Positions 34,148 through 42,493 of a stretch of DNA of 64,000 nt are shown here, piece after piece. The position numbers were made by a program, and so were the translations under genes. Position 1 is the first letter of the stretch, and the number at the start of each line of letters is the position of its first letter. The notes under the pieces are model-generated. The model saw only the letters and a program-made list of their open reading frames with translations, had not been told where the DNA came from and did no database searches. Source of the DNA: JABFRZ01 sp964631945 (lineage in GTDB: Bacteria; Planctomycetota; UBA1135; GCA-002686595); the NCBI GenBank assembly GCA_964631945.1, contig CAZWAY010000020.1, forward strand, positions 1 through 64,000, read 5' to 3'.

Positions 34148-35698
34148 CTAGAGGCTGCTCGCGAGCTTGTTGGGGAACTCGAAGAACCCGTAGTTGCTGG
34201 CGGCCGTCCAGCCGAGGGCCCAGTTCCCGCCGTTCGGCTTGAACGCTCCGCGCCACTGGGCCGGGGTGAAGAAGCCGTCGTTCGGAGCGGTCCCGACGCT
34301 GGTGGTGGCCGCGTTCTTCGGCAGCGGGTTCAGCTTGACCACCGGGCGCATGGTCAGGCCCAGGTAGCTGACGTTGGGACCGCGCACGAGCCTCTGGATC
34401 GGCGCATCGGCGTCCAGCGAGCCCGCGATCAGCACGTTGTCGTTGGCGACGTTGAACACGTCGCGCGCGGTGGCCTCGGTGTAGGCCGTGGCGAACAGGT
34501 TGCGGAAGAACACGCTGTCGGTGATCTGCGCCAGCTTGCCCGAGGCCTGGGCCGCGTAGTTCGTGGCGTAGGTCCCGGTGGTGAAGTCGTTGGCATGGGC
34601 CGGCACGGCGTTGTAGTTCGTGGTCCAGGTGTTGGCCCACGAGAGCGTGCCGTTGAATCCGTAGCCCGCACCGCCGTCGCCATCGACGTTGTCGAAGGCC
34701 ACGAGACGCTCACCGAGGTCCATGAACACGCAGTTGCGGTACTGCACGCGCGCGTTGTCGCGCCAGGCCGTGCCGTGGTCACCGCTCACCGGCTGGCCGA
34801 TGACCGTGGCGTTGTAGATGGCCGTGGTCGTGACCGGCTGCCAGTCGGATTGTTCGGCGCCGTCGGTCTCGAAGCAGTTGTCGCCCGTGCCGGAGCCCTG
34901 GGCCACGCGCGTGCTGTAGCCCTGGACGATCAGCGGGAACTGGATCTTGCCGCGGTAGCCCTGGTCGATGTCGATGCTGTCGTCGCCGATGTTCCAGACG
35001 TTGAGGTACTTGAGGTTGACGGTCCCGCCCCAGATCTCGATGCCGTCGTCGACGTTGTTCATGATGTCGATGTGGTGGATGTCGGTGTCGCGGCCCACGC
35101 CGCCCAGCGACAGCCCGTTGAGCTCGACCGCCAGGCCGATCACCTTGCCGCCGTAACGCAGCGAGACGTAGGAGATCGAGCCGCTGTCGTCGTTGTCGTT
35201 GCCACCGCCGTAACGGTCCGTGCTGGGGCCGTTGGTCAGGCCCTCCATGTCGGCCTCGTTGCCGGCGTCGGGCTTCGAGATGTTGCCCAGACCGGCGGCG
35301 TTCTCGGAGATGTAGGCGTTGCCCATGATCGTGAGGTTGCCCCATTCGGTGCTGGCCTCACGCCACGTTCCGATGGCGCGGTTGCCGTTCTCCCAGGTGG
35401 CCACGTCGGCCTTGGAGGTCATGATGATCGGATTCGCGAAGGTGCCCTGCGCGAAGATCTGAGCACCGCGGCACACGGCCAGGCTGCCGCCGATGCCGGT
35501 CGTGCTCGCCACCACCGTGCCGGGTTGGATCGTCAGGGTCGCGCCGGGCAGGACGTAGATCTGGTTCTGCAGGTTGTAGGTGTTGTCGGACGTCCACGTG
35601 GTCGAGGTGCTGATGTTGCTCGTCACGAGGACCTCGCTGGCACGGGCGAGGCCGGCCAGGGCGAGGCTGCTCAGCAGGATCGGTGCGATTCTCTTCAC
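34148..35698 (-). CDS. Secreted right-handed beta-helix-like protein
   Basis: 516 residues from GTG 35698, which is preceded by GGAG and begins the signal peptide (KRIAPILLSSLALAGLARA). The mature protein opens with LVTSNISTSTTWTSDNTYNL and a repeated turn pattern (VLPGATLTIQPGTVV; WGGTVNLKYLNVWNIGDDSI) typical of parallel beta-helices. Many small Asn/Gly/Asp-rich turns follow. It ends with NWALGWTAASNYGFFEFPNK. Similar proteins are found next to TonB-receptor loci in gammaproteobacteria and in Bacteroidota, and are often predicted to be exported binding proteins. Its position directly upstream of the TonB locus suggests a functional link. No enzymatic residues recognised. Confidence 0.75.
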   Translation of the reverse strand: MKRIAPILLSSLALAGLARASEVLVTSNISTSTTWTSDNTYNLQNQIYVLPGATLTIQPGTVVASTTGIGGSLAVCRGAQIFAQGTFANPIIMTSKADVATWENGNRAIGTWREASTEWGNLTIMGNAYISENAAGLGNISKPDAGNEADMEGLTNGPSTDRYGGGNDNDDSGSISYVSLRYGGKVIGLAVELNGLSLGGVGRDTDIHHIDIMNNVDDGIEIWGGTVNLKYLNVWNIGDDSIDIDQGYRGKIQFPLIVQGYSTRVAQGSGTGDNCFETDGAEQSDWQPVTTTAIYNATVIGQPVSGDHGTAWRDNARVQYRNCVFMDLGERLVAFDNVDGDGGAGYGFNGTLSWANTWTTNYNAVPAHANDFTTGTYATNYAAQASGKLAQITDSVFFRNLFATAYTEATARDVFNVANDNVLIAGSLDADAPIQRLVRGPNVSYLGLTMRPVVKLNPLPKNAATTSVGTAPNDGFFTPAQWRGAFKPNGGNWALGWTAASNYGFFEFPNKLASSL

Positions 35699-35885
35699 TG
35701 GGTTGATCTCCAAGAACAAGGGGTAGGCCATGGAGCTCGAAGGAGACGCTCTCCTTTGCTTCAGCCATGCCGTGGTGCCGAGGAGATTGCGTTCGCTCGG
35801 TTGCGAGGCCGTGAAGAGCCCATCAGGGTTTGCCCAACCCGCGGGTCTCGTCCGGGATCCCCCTCCCCCTCCGAGGGCTCCCCTC

Positions 35886-35922
35886 CGCCACGCCTCCGCG
35901 GTTCCCTCCGAGAAGCGTGGCG
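35886..35922. repeat. Dispersed GC-rich hairpin repeat, degenerate copy
   Basis: An 8-bp stem (CGCCACGC / GCGTGGCG) encloses CTCCGCGGTTCCCTCCGAGAA in its loop (stated here as stem plus the shared core CGCCTCCGCGGT and CCTCCGAGAAG). The same core, with one small indel, occurs at 51039-51064 inside a 23-bp perfect hairpin, which marks these as one repeat family. Confidence 0.55.
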
Positions 35923-35947
35923 CGGCGCGGGTCGAAGGAGTGGTCGA

Positions 35948-36784
35948 TCAGCGTGGCGGCAGCGCCACGTGGATCACGACCGTCTCGAGGTCGCTGTCGC
36001 CCGCGAGCTCGAGCTCGCTCTCGCCCTCGCGTCCCGAGCGCTGCACGGCGCGGAAGCGGAAGCTGCCGTCGCCCACCAAACCCAGGTGGGCCTTGCCCGC
36101 GTCGTCGGTCTCGAGGCTGGCGGCGTAGCGCGGCCCCTCGAGCTGCACTCGTGCCCGGCAACCCTCCGGGGCGTCGCTCACGACGCGCACGTTGACCTGA
36201 CGGGTCTTCCAGTCGAGCTGCAGGTCCTCGGCCTGGCCCGGCTGCGGCCGAACGCCGACCTCCGGCAGGAGCAGCTGGCGCGCGTCGAGCGGCTCCAGGT
36301 CGAGCAGCTCGAATGCGAGCGTGAGCTCGCGCGCGGGCACGGCCGTGAAGCCGAAGCGACCCTCGTAGTCGAGCACCGCCGCGGCCTCCCACGAGGCATC
36401 CACCGCGCGCAGCCGCACGCGCCCGCCATCCGGAGCGAGCCCATCGATCGTCAGCCGGCCGCTGACGGTCGCGAGCTCGGGCGTCGCGCTCGTCGCCACG
36501 GGCTCGCCAGCCGGGCCGTCCGCGTTCGACACGCGCTCCGGATCGCGCACCTCTGGCCGGGGGGCGGTGGGTCGCAGCGCGCGCTCCACCTCGACCGCGA
36601 CGCGCGTCTGCGTTCGCGCTTCCTTGCCCCCCAGCGGGGAACGCTGGACGAGCGACCACAGGACGTACAGCAACGCGCCGAGAGCGACGCAAGCGAGCAG
36701 CAGGGCCGCGACGGATCGTCCGCTCCGCGCGCCGCTCTCGACTGCGGCCCGCTGGTTCCTCGAGTCCGTGCGGGGTGAGCTCAC
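35948..36784 (-). CDS. Membrane-anchored beta-rich protein, unknown function
   Basis: 278 residues with one membrane helix near residues 24-45 (VAALLLACVALGALLYVLWSL) after a polar, basic N-terminus: a bitopic protein with its C-terminus outside. The outer part has two segments resembling carboxypeptidase-like or Ig-like repeats (TVSGRLTIDGLAPDGGRVRL; AVLDYEGRFGFTAVPARELT). No enzymatic motif. The arrangement (short tail, helix, Pro-rich spacer, beta domain) resembles surface proteins. It is divergent from the tRNA region. The genes on both sides give no strong functional hint. Confidence 0.65.
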   Translation of the reverse strand: MSSPRTDSRNQRAAVESGARSGRSVAALLLACVALGALLYVLWSLVQRSPLGGKEARTQTRVAVEVERALRPTAPRPEVRDPERVSNADGPAGEPVATSATPELATVSGRLTIDGLAPDGGRVRLRAVDASWEAAAVLDYEGRFGFTAVPARELTLAFELLDLEPLDARQLLLPEVGVRPQPGQAEDLQLDWKTRQVNVRVVSDAPEGCRARVQLEGPRYAASLETDDAGKAHLGLVGDGSFRFRAVQRSGREGESELELAGDSDLETVVIHVALPPR

Positions 36785-36913
36785 GTCGCGCCCCTGGACC
36801 GCGCGCCTACGCGGCTCGACCTGGACGGCGCCGGCCGTTCGGGGTTCGGTGCGTCGCGTGCGCGTCCGAGCCGGCGTCCGCCCGCCCCCACGGGGCCGGG
36901 TGAAGGGCAGGGG

Positions 36914-36986
36914 TGACCGCGGTAGGGCTCGAACCTACGACCTGATGATTAAGAGTCACCTGCTCTACCAACTGAGCTACGCGGCC
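36914..36986 (-). tRNA. tRNA-Lys (anticodon CTT)
   Basis: 73 nt, read on the minus strand. The acceptor stem GGCCGCG pairs with CGCGGTC (one G-U), with A as discriminator. The D-arm is GCTCAGTTGGTAGAGC. The anticodon arm is GGTGA-CTCTTAA-TCATC, giving CTT. The T-arm contains GGTTCGAGCC. The 3' CCA is not encoded. All parts are canonical. Confidence 0.96.
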
Positions 36987-37256
36987 GTCCGAAAGGGCGA
37001 GGATTATGCCGAGCGGCGGGCGCCGCGAGAAGCGGGGGCCAGGAGCTCGGGCTGCGCGCTCGGCCGCTCCGGAGGGCTTCGGAGACTCCGGAATCGAAAA
37101 GAAGCCCGCCATTCCCAGCAAAATGGGCCGGCAGCCTGCCTAGACTGTGCAGGCTGGAGCCCGTCCCGCGGTGAGTCCCGCCCGCGCGACGGTTGCAGTG
37201 CTCGAGTCTCCCCCCGGCTCGAGTCCCTCGTGGTTCCTTCCATTGCATGTGACCCC

Positions 37257-39695
37257 ATGGACTCCTCCCCCCGGATCCTGCTGCTGCTGATCGCCACGAC
37301 TCCGTTCGTGCTGGGACGAAGCGCCTCTGCCCAGGGCCCGGGCCCTCTGGACGACTTCAAGGTCAACGCCGGACCGGACCTCTTCCTGCTGCCGGAGGCC
37401 CAGACTCTGACGCTGAGCGCCACGGTCCAGGGCCAGGTGATCGCGCCCCAGCCCGGCTCGAATGGCATCGCCATCACCTGGATCCAGCTCGGAGGCCCTC
37501 CTGCGCAGATCCTGGACGCGAGCTCCCTGCGCCCGACGATCGTCCCGAGCCGGCCCGGCACGCTGCGCCTGCGCGTCAAGGTCACGCTCGATCAGACGGC
37601 GCGCTCCGACGAGATCCTGGTGCACGCGCTCGGCGCCGCGCAGAGCGCCGACGTCCAGGGCATCCGGCGCAAGTGGCACAAGCTCGCGCTGACCTTCGCG
37701 CACAGCGACGTGCTGGCGGAGACGGGCACGCCCAACCCGTTCCTGGACCTACGTCTGCAGACGCAGTTCTTCCATCCGGCCAGCGGCTCGGTCGAGGTCG
37801 TACCCGGGTTCTTCGCGGCCGACGGCAACGCCGCGGAGACGAGCGCGACCGCGGGCACCTCGTGGAGGGTGAACTTCACCCCGGACCGCGCCGGAGACTG
37901 GTACTACGTGGCTTCCTTCCGGAGCGGCAGCCAGGTCGCGCTGTCGAGCGACCCCGAGGCCGGCACGGCCCTCGGCTTCGACGGTGCGAACGGCGTGTTC
38001 TCGGTCGCACCGGCCGACCCGAATGCCCCCGGGCTGCTCTCGAAGGGGCGCCTCGACTACGTGGGCGGCCACCACCTGCGCTTCGCCGAGACGGGCGAGG
38101 CCTTCCTCAAGGGTGGCGCGGGCAGTCCCGAGAACTTCTTCGGATACTACGAGTTCGACGGCACCTTCGACCTGGGCGGGACCTTCAACGACCTGAACAC
38201 GACCCCGCCCTTCGACGGCCTGCACCACTACAACGCGCACCTGGCCGACTACGTCGACCTGGGCGTGCCGCTGTGGAAGAACGGCAAGGGGCGGCGCGCG
38301 TTCGGTGCGCTCAACTACCTGTCCTCGCGTGGCGTCAACAGTCTCTACGCCCTGAGCTACAACGCCGACGGCGGCGACGGGCAGGAGATCTGGCCCTGGG
38401 CCAGCGTCAACGACAAGCTGCGCTTCGACGTCAGCAAGCTGGCCCAGTGGGAGCGCGCGCTCGACCACATGAACCGCGCCGGCATCGTCTGGCACATGGT
38501 GACACAGGAGACCGAGAACGACCACGTGCTCGACGGCGGCACCCTGGACACGCAGCGCCGGCTCTATTACCGCGAGCTGGTGGCGCGCTTCGGCTGGGCC
38601 AACGGCCTGATCTGGAACCTGGGCGAGGAGAACACCAACACGCCCGAGGAGCGCCGGTCCTTCGCCGACACGATCCGCGCCCTCGATTCGAACGCGCACC
38701 CGATCGCTTTGCACAACATCGTGGGCGACATCGAGGGCACCTTCGGGACCCTGCTGGGCACGCACCTCGAGGTGCTCTCGGTCCAGGGGCACCCCGTCAA
38801 CACGCCCCCGCGCGTGCGTCAACTCCTGCTCGACTCCGCCGCCGCGGGCCGGCCCTGGGTCGTCAACTTCGACGAGCAGACGCCCGCGAACGACGGCATC
38901 GTCCCGGACGCCGTCGACTTCTGGCACGACCTGATCCGACGCGAGTCGCTGTGGCCGATGTTGCTCGGTCAGGGCGGCGGCTGCGAGTGGTACTTCGGCT
39001 ACGGGAACCCGAACGACGACCTCGATTGCGAGGACTTCCGCAGTCGCGAGAACATGTGGCTGCTGACCCGACGCGCGCGCGAATTCGTGCGGGACACCGT
39101 GCCCTTCGACGAGATGCAGCACGCCGACGGGCTGGCCACCGGCAACGGCCCCAGCGTGCTGGCCAAGCAGGGTGAGCACTACCTCGTGTACCTGCCCTTC
39201 GGCGGTCCGGCCACGCTCGACCTCCAGGGCGCCTTCGGGACCTTCCTGGTGAGCTGGTTCGATGCGCGCAACGGCGGTCCGCTGCTGGGCACGGCGGTGG
39301 CACAGGTCGACGGCCCGGGCGTGGTCGCGCTCGGCTCCCCCCCGGGGCCGGGCGACTGGGTCGCCTGGGTGCGGCGCGCGCTCAATTTCCCGCCCCAGAT
39401 CGAAGCGGTGGCGGTCGAACCGCCCGCCTACGAGGCCGGCCGCGACTTCGCCCTGCTCGTGCGCGCGCGCGACCCGAACGGTCCCGCCGACGAACTCTCG
39501 GTCACGGCCAAGTTCTTCGACCCGAGCGGAACGTTCCGCGGGCTGTTCCCGCTCCCCTACCGGGGGGGCCGGCTGTACTCGCTGTTCGTCCCGAACGCCG
39601 CGCCGATCGAGGCGGGCCTCTGGCAGGTGCAGGTGCGCGTGCGCGACGCGAGCGGCGTGCTGACGACGAGCACGGCGAGCTTCGAGGCGCGCTGA
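37257..39695 (+). CDS. Secreted DUF5060 / glycoside-hydrolase-like protein
   Basis: 812 residues from ATG 37257, with a signal peptide (PRILLLLIATTPFVLGRSAS). An Ig-like domain covers 30-125 (LTLSATVQGQVIAPQPGSNG). The DUF5060 domain follows at 130-240 (WHKLALTFAHSDVLAETGTP; FTPDRAGDWYYVASFRSG). The central region is a (beta/alpha)8-like domain of the DUF4038/apiosidase-like group. LIWNLGEENTNTPEER resembles the acid/base Glu segment, and GGCEWYFGYGNPNDDLDCED is a late aromatic cluster. C-terminal beta-domains complete the chain. Likely a secreted glycoside hydrolase acting on plant or algal polysaccharide. The longer open frame upstream crosses the tRNA and is rejected. Convergent with the ATP-grasp gene. 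Confidence 0.8.
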   Translation: MDSSPRILLLLIATTPFVLGRSASAQGPGPLDDFKVNAGPDLFLLPEAQTLTLSATVQGQVIAPQPGSNGIAITWIQLGGPPAQILDASSLRPTIVPSRPGTLRLRVKVTLDQTARSDEILVHALGAAQSADVQGIRRKWHKLALTFAHSDVLAETGTPNPFLDLRLQTQFFHPASGSVEVVPGFFAADGNAAETSATAGTSWRVNFTPDRAGDWYYVASFRSGSQVALSSDPEAGTALGFDGANGVFSVAPADPNAPGLLSKGRLDYVGGHHLRFAETGEAFLKGGAGSPENFFGYYEFDGTFDLGGTFNDLNTTPPFDGLHHYNAHLADYVDLGVPLWKNGKGRRAFGALNYLSSRGVNSLYALSYNADGGDGQEIWPWASVNDKLRFDVSKLAQWERALDHMNRAGIVWHMVTQETENDHVLDGGTLDTQRRLYYRELVARFGWANGLIWNLGEENTNTPEERRSFADTIRALDSNAHPIALHNIVGDIEGTFGTLLGTHLEVLSVQGHPVNTPPRVRQLLLDSAAAGRPWVVNFDEQTPANDGIVPDAVDFWHDLIRRESLWPMLLGQGGGCEWYFGYGNPNDDLDCEDFRSRENMWLLTRRAREFVRDTVPFDEMQHADGLATGNGPSVLAKQGEHYLVYLPFGGPATLDLQGAFGTFLVSWFDARNGGPLLGTAVAQVDGPGVVALGSPPGPGDWVAWVRRALNFPPQIEAVAVEPPAYEAGRDFALLVRARDPNGPADELSVTAKFFDPSGTFRGLFPLPYRGGRLYSLFVPNAAPIEAGLWQVQVRVRDASGVLTTSTASFEAR

Positions 39696-39730
39696 AGGTC
39701 CGGCGCCGGACGCGAGCCTCGGCGCCGCCC

Positions 39731-40951
39731 TCAGCGTGCGTGCACCTTCACGCTGCGTCCGATGTCGTCCATCACCGCGCGCAGGCCGTCGAAGTCGGGG
39801 TGCTTGAGGCGCACCCAGGCGTTGGCCATGTAGCCGGCGTCGACGCCCTGCGTGGCCGTGCCCGGGGCGGGGAAGTGCTGGTCGAGGATCCACTGGCCGT
39901 GGCGGCGGTGCAGCTCGTCCACGCCGTCGTAGTGCGAGATGTGTCCGTCCTGGTCGGGGCGCAGCGCGATCATGCCGGCCGCGAAGCGGCGCGAGGCGCG
40001 CACGTCGGTGCCGCCGTGCACGACGGCCTTGGCCCACTCGACGTACAGGTCCATGTCGTTGGCGGCGTTGTAGAGGTCCCACACCAGGACCCCGGGCGGA
40101 CGGCAGCCGATCTCGGAGAACTTCAGACCCTTCGGGCCGAAGAACCACTCCATGTGCGTGGCGCTCGTGCCGATGCCGAGCGCAGCGATCACGCGCGCGC
40201 CCATGGCCATGATCTCGCCGTAGTTCTCGCGCGTGACGCGGTTGGTGGTCACGACCTGGGGCGAGATCCAGCGCGTGCGCATGGACTCGAGCACGTTCGG
40301 GTAGTAGTGCGAGACGAAGTCGTGCACCACGCGGCCCTCGATCGCGAGCGTGTCGTAGAAGCCCTCGTGGCCCTCGATGAACTCCTCGATCGCCACCGAA
40401 CGGCCATCGGCCAGGCCGCTCGCGCGCAGCGCCTGCTCCAGCTCGGCCGGGTTCGTCACGCGGTGCGTGCCCGAGGCCCCGGCCGAATCGCGCGGCTTGA
40501 GGATCAGCGGGAAGCCGACCTGGCGCGCGAACTCGCGCGCCTCCTGGGGCGAGCTCGTGCCGATCGACTGCGCGCAGGGCACGTCGGCCGCGCGCAGGGC
40601 CTCCTTCATGGCCGGCTTGTCGCGGCACAGGAAGGCCGTGCGCACGCTCGTGCCCGGGATCTGGCAGGCCGCGCGCACCTTGGCGGCCGGCAGGATGTGG
40701 GCCTCGACCGTGGCCTCCATGCGATCGACCCACTCGCGCGCCTGCGCGCGCCGCACCGCGGCCAGCAGCGCGCCCTCGTTCGTGACCGACGAGATCTGCT
40801 CGTACTTGTAGAGCCAGCCCTCTAGCTCGCCGTCGAGCGCCTCCGGGGCGCGCTCGCCGATGCCGCTGACGCGCGCGCCGACCGCGCGCAGGGCGCGCAC
40901 GAACTCGCGCTGGTTCTTGGGGAAGGCGGGCTCGACGAAGACGACGTGCAT
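39731..40951 (-). CDS. ATP-grasp enzyme (carbamoyl-phosphate-synthase-L-like)
   Basis: 406 residues. The N-terminal Rossmann-like part begins MHVVFVEPAFPKNQREFVRA. The ATP-grasp core contains DKPAMKEALRAADVPCAQSI, FPLILKPRDSAGASGTHRV (Lys and flexible Gly-rich loop), VAIEEFIEGHEGFYDTLAIE and FSEIGCRPPGVLVWDLYNAA. The last segment holds the metal-binding Glu and Arg. These enzymes ligate a carboxylate to an amine or thiol using ATP. The two substrates are unknown, and the gene has no obvious biosynthetic partners. It is separated from the downstream glycoside-hydrolase-like gene by 35 bases, tail to tail, with a palindromic GTCCGGCGCCGGAC between them. Confidence 0.82.
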   Translation of the reverse strand: MHVVFVEPAFPKNQREFVRALRAVGARVSGIGERAPEALDGELEGWLYKYEQISSVTNEGALLAAVRRAQAREWVDRMEATVEAHILPAAKVRAACQIPGTSVRTAFLCRDKPAMKEALRAADVPCAQSIGTSSPQEAREFARQVGFPLILKPRDSAGASGTHRVTNPAELEQALRASGLADGRSVAIEEFIEGHEGFYDTLAIEGRVVHDFVSHYYPNVLESMRTRWISPQVVTTNRVTRENYGEIMAMGARVIAALGIGTSATHMEWFFGPKGLKFSEIGCRPPGVLVWDLYNAANDMDLYVEWAKAVVHGGTDVRASRRFAAGMIALRPDQDGHISHYDGVDELHRRHGQWILDQHFPAPGTATQGVDAGYMANAWVRLKHPDFDGLRAVMDDIGRSVKVHAR

Positions 40952-41058
40952 GGGCGTACCTCGGGACAGGGGCTCTCGTCGGCCACAGTCTGACCGATCG
41001 TAGGTCGACGGCGAAGGAGTCGCTCCAGCCCGGACGGCGCGCTATCCTCGCGGCCCCC

Positions 41059-41328
41059 ATGACCGGTTTCGTCTTCCACCCCGGCCACGACGAGTGGCAC
41101 GGCCAGACCGTGGTGGTCTACACCAAGGGCGCGCGCGTGGTCGCGGGGCGCTGGGACGCGGTGCAGGGCGGCGAGCTCCTGATGCGCGATGCGGCCGTGC
41201 ACGACGACCCGGCCACGCGCGCGAGCTGGGTGGCCGAGGCCAAGCAATACGGCATCCCGGTTCAGCACCGCACGCTGACCCTGCCCCACGCCGAGGTCGA
41301 ACGCGTGGTACGGCTGCGCGACGCGTAG
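41059..41328 (+). CDS. Small hypothetical protein
   Basis: 89 residues from ATG 41059, with the compact alpha/beta sequence FVFHPGHDEWHGQTVVVYTK, RVVAGRWDAVQGGELLMRDA and a C-terminal helix. It is divergent from the ATP-grasp gene (107 bases). I recognise no family. Codon use and the clean ATG near a promoter-length gap support expression. A role in phosphate or nucleotide chemistry cannot be judged. Confidence 0.5.
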   Translation: MTGFVFHPGHDEWHGQTVVVYTKGARVVAGRWDAVQGGELLMRDAAVHDDPATRASWVAEAKQYGIPVQHRTLTLPHAEVERVVRLRDA

Positions 41329-41425
41329 GCGCCTCCCCCGCCCACGCCTCCCCTCCTTTGCTCCGCGCTCCTCGCGGCTCCGCGGTGCGCTTCTCTCCTG
41401 CCGGGGAGCCTCGGAGCGGGTGGCC

Positions 41426-42094
41426 TCAGCCCTCGAGCTCGGTCAGCTTCAGGCCCGAGCTCGCCAGGAACGGCTGCAGGCGTTCGCAGAAGATGCGGTC
41501 GAGTTCGGCCGAGCGCTTGTTCTTGAGGCGCAGGGCGAGGGCCTTGGCGTCGTGCGGCGAGTCCGCGCGGCCGAAGGCGCGGCGTGCGGCCAGGACCCAG
41601 CGGTCGAGCAGCTCCTGGGCGTGCGGTCGGTTCGCGGCCTCCGAGCTGTACTCGAGGAAGCGCGTGGGCTCGGGACGCTGGGCGGCGGCCTCGACGTGCT
41701 TCTTCGCGATGGCGGCGAAGGGCGCGTAGGCGCACTCCACGAAGCTCTGCATCGCGACCTCCTCGGTCAGGCCGCTCAGGTAGTAGGCCACGCCGAACTC
41801 GAGGCGCGACTCGGGGTAGGGCACGTCCTGGGCGCGGTCGCGCACGGCCGATTCGATGTCGGTCCAGCCCAGCTCGCCGTACAGCGCGCGCACGCTCTGG
41901 AACAGCTCGAGCGCGCGGTCGAGCTCGCCCACCACGCGCAGCTTGACGTCCAGCTCGGTCACGAACTTCAGCCCGTGCCCGAGGATGTTGATCACGGCCA
42001 GCTGGCGCCAGGCCAGGCTCTCCACGATGCGGCGCAGGATGGCGCGCGCTTCCTCGTCGAGCACGGCGGGCGGGGACGGCTGGGTGCGGGGCAT
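41426..42094 (-). CDS. PaaA/PaaC-like ferritin-fold protein
   Basis: 222 residues from ATG 42094, preceded by GGAG. The sequence is helical, with the segments ALYGELGWTDIESAVRDRAQ, LEFGVAYYLSGLTEEVAMQS and EYSSEAANRPHAQELLDRWV, close to the pattern of phenylacetic acid catabolic proteins (PaaA/PaaC). The di-iron ExxH motifs are not clear, so it may be a non-catalytic structural subunit like PaaC. It follows a [2Fe-2S] ferredoxin with only 5 bases between them, and an acyl-CoA dehydrogenase is further upstream. This suggests an electron-transfer or oxygenase partner in acyl-CoA breakdown. Confidence 0.5.
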   Translation of the reverse strand: MPRTQPSPPAVLDEEARAILRRIVESLAWRQLAVINILGHGLKFVTELDVKLRVVGELDRALELFQSVRALYGELGWTDIESAVRDRAQDVPYPESRLEFGVAYYLSGLTEEVAMQSFVECAYAPFAAIAKKHVEAAAQRPEPTRFLEYSSEAANRPHAQELLDRWVLAARRAFGRADSPHDAKALALRLKNKRSAELDRIFCERLQPFLASSGLKLTELEG

Positions 42095-42099
42095 GCGCT

Positions 42100-42459
42100 C
42101 TACTCCTGGCCGAGATTGGACGGCGGTTCCTTGCCGGTGAGTTCGTGATCGGGGATCGCCAGGCGTTCGAGCCGCTCGCCGCGCACCAGCTGGCGCTCGA
42201 CCAGCTCGTCCACGTCGGCCAGCGTGACGCCGCCGTACCAGGCGCCCGCGGGGTAGACGACGACCGTCACGCCGTGCGCGCACTGGTCCAGGCAGCCGGC
42301 CTTGTTCACGCGCACGATGCGCTTCAGGCCGCAGGCGTGGGCGCGCGCCTTGAGCGCCGCGGCGACCTCGAGCGAGCCCTTCGCGCTGCACGAGCCGCGC
42401 GGATCGTCGGGCGTGCGCTCGTTGGTGCAGACGAAAAGGTGTCGGAGGAACTTGGCCAC
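42100..42459 (-). CDS. Thioredoxin-like [2Fe-2S] ferredoxin
   Basis: 119 residues from GTG 42459. The cluster ligands are spaced as in thioredoxin-like (Shethna-type) ferredoxins: HLFVCTNERTPDDPRGSCSA gives two cysteines 12 apart, and VNKAGCLDQCAHGVTVVVYP gives C-x3-C. TLADVDELVERQL forms the last helix. It would carry electrons between a reductase and an oxygenase or dehydrogenase. Directly upstream of the PaaA/PaaC-like gene with a 5-base gap, and 35 bases after the acyl-CoA dehydrogenase stop. The longer frame to 42639 overlaps that dehydrogenase and is rejected. Confidence 0.82.
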   Translation of the reverse strand: MAKFLRHLFVCTNERTPDDPRGSCSAKGSLEVAAALKARAHACGLKRIVRVNKAGCLDQCAHGVTVVVYPAGAWYGGVTLADVDELVERQLVRGERLERLAIPDHELTGKEPPSNLGQE

Positions 42460-42493
42460 GGTGCGGTACTGTGCGAGGCGGGAGCGCTGCGCG

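Noticed and set aside
36567..37256. Extended start of the DUF5060 protein by 230 codons
   Set aside because: The extension runs across the tRNA-Lys gene and lacks a signal or domain. The ATG at 37257 begins a clear signal peptide.
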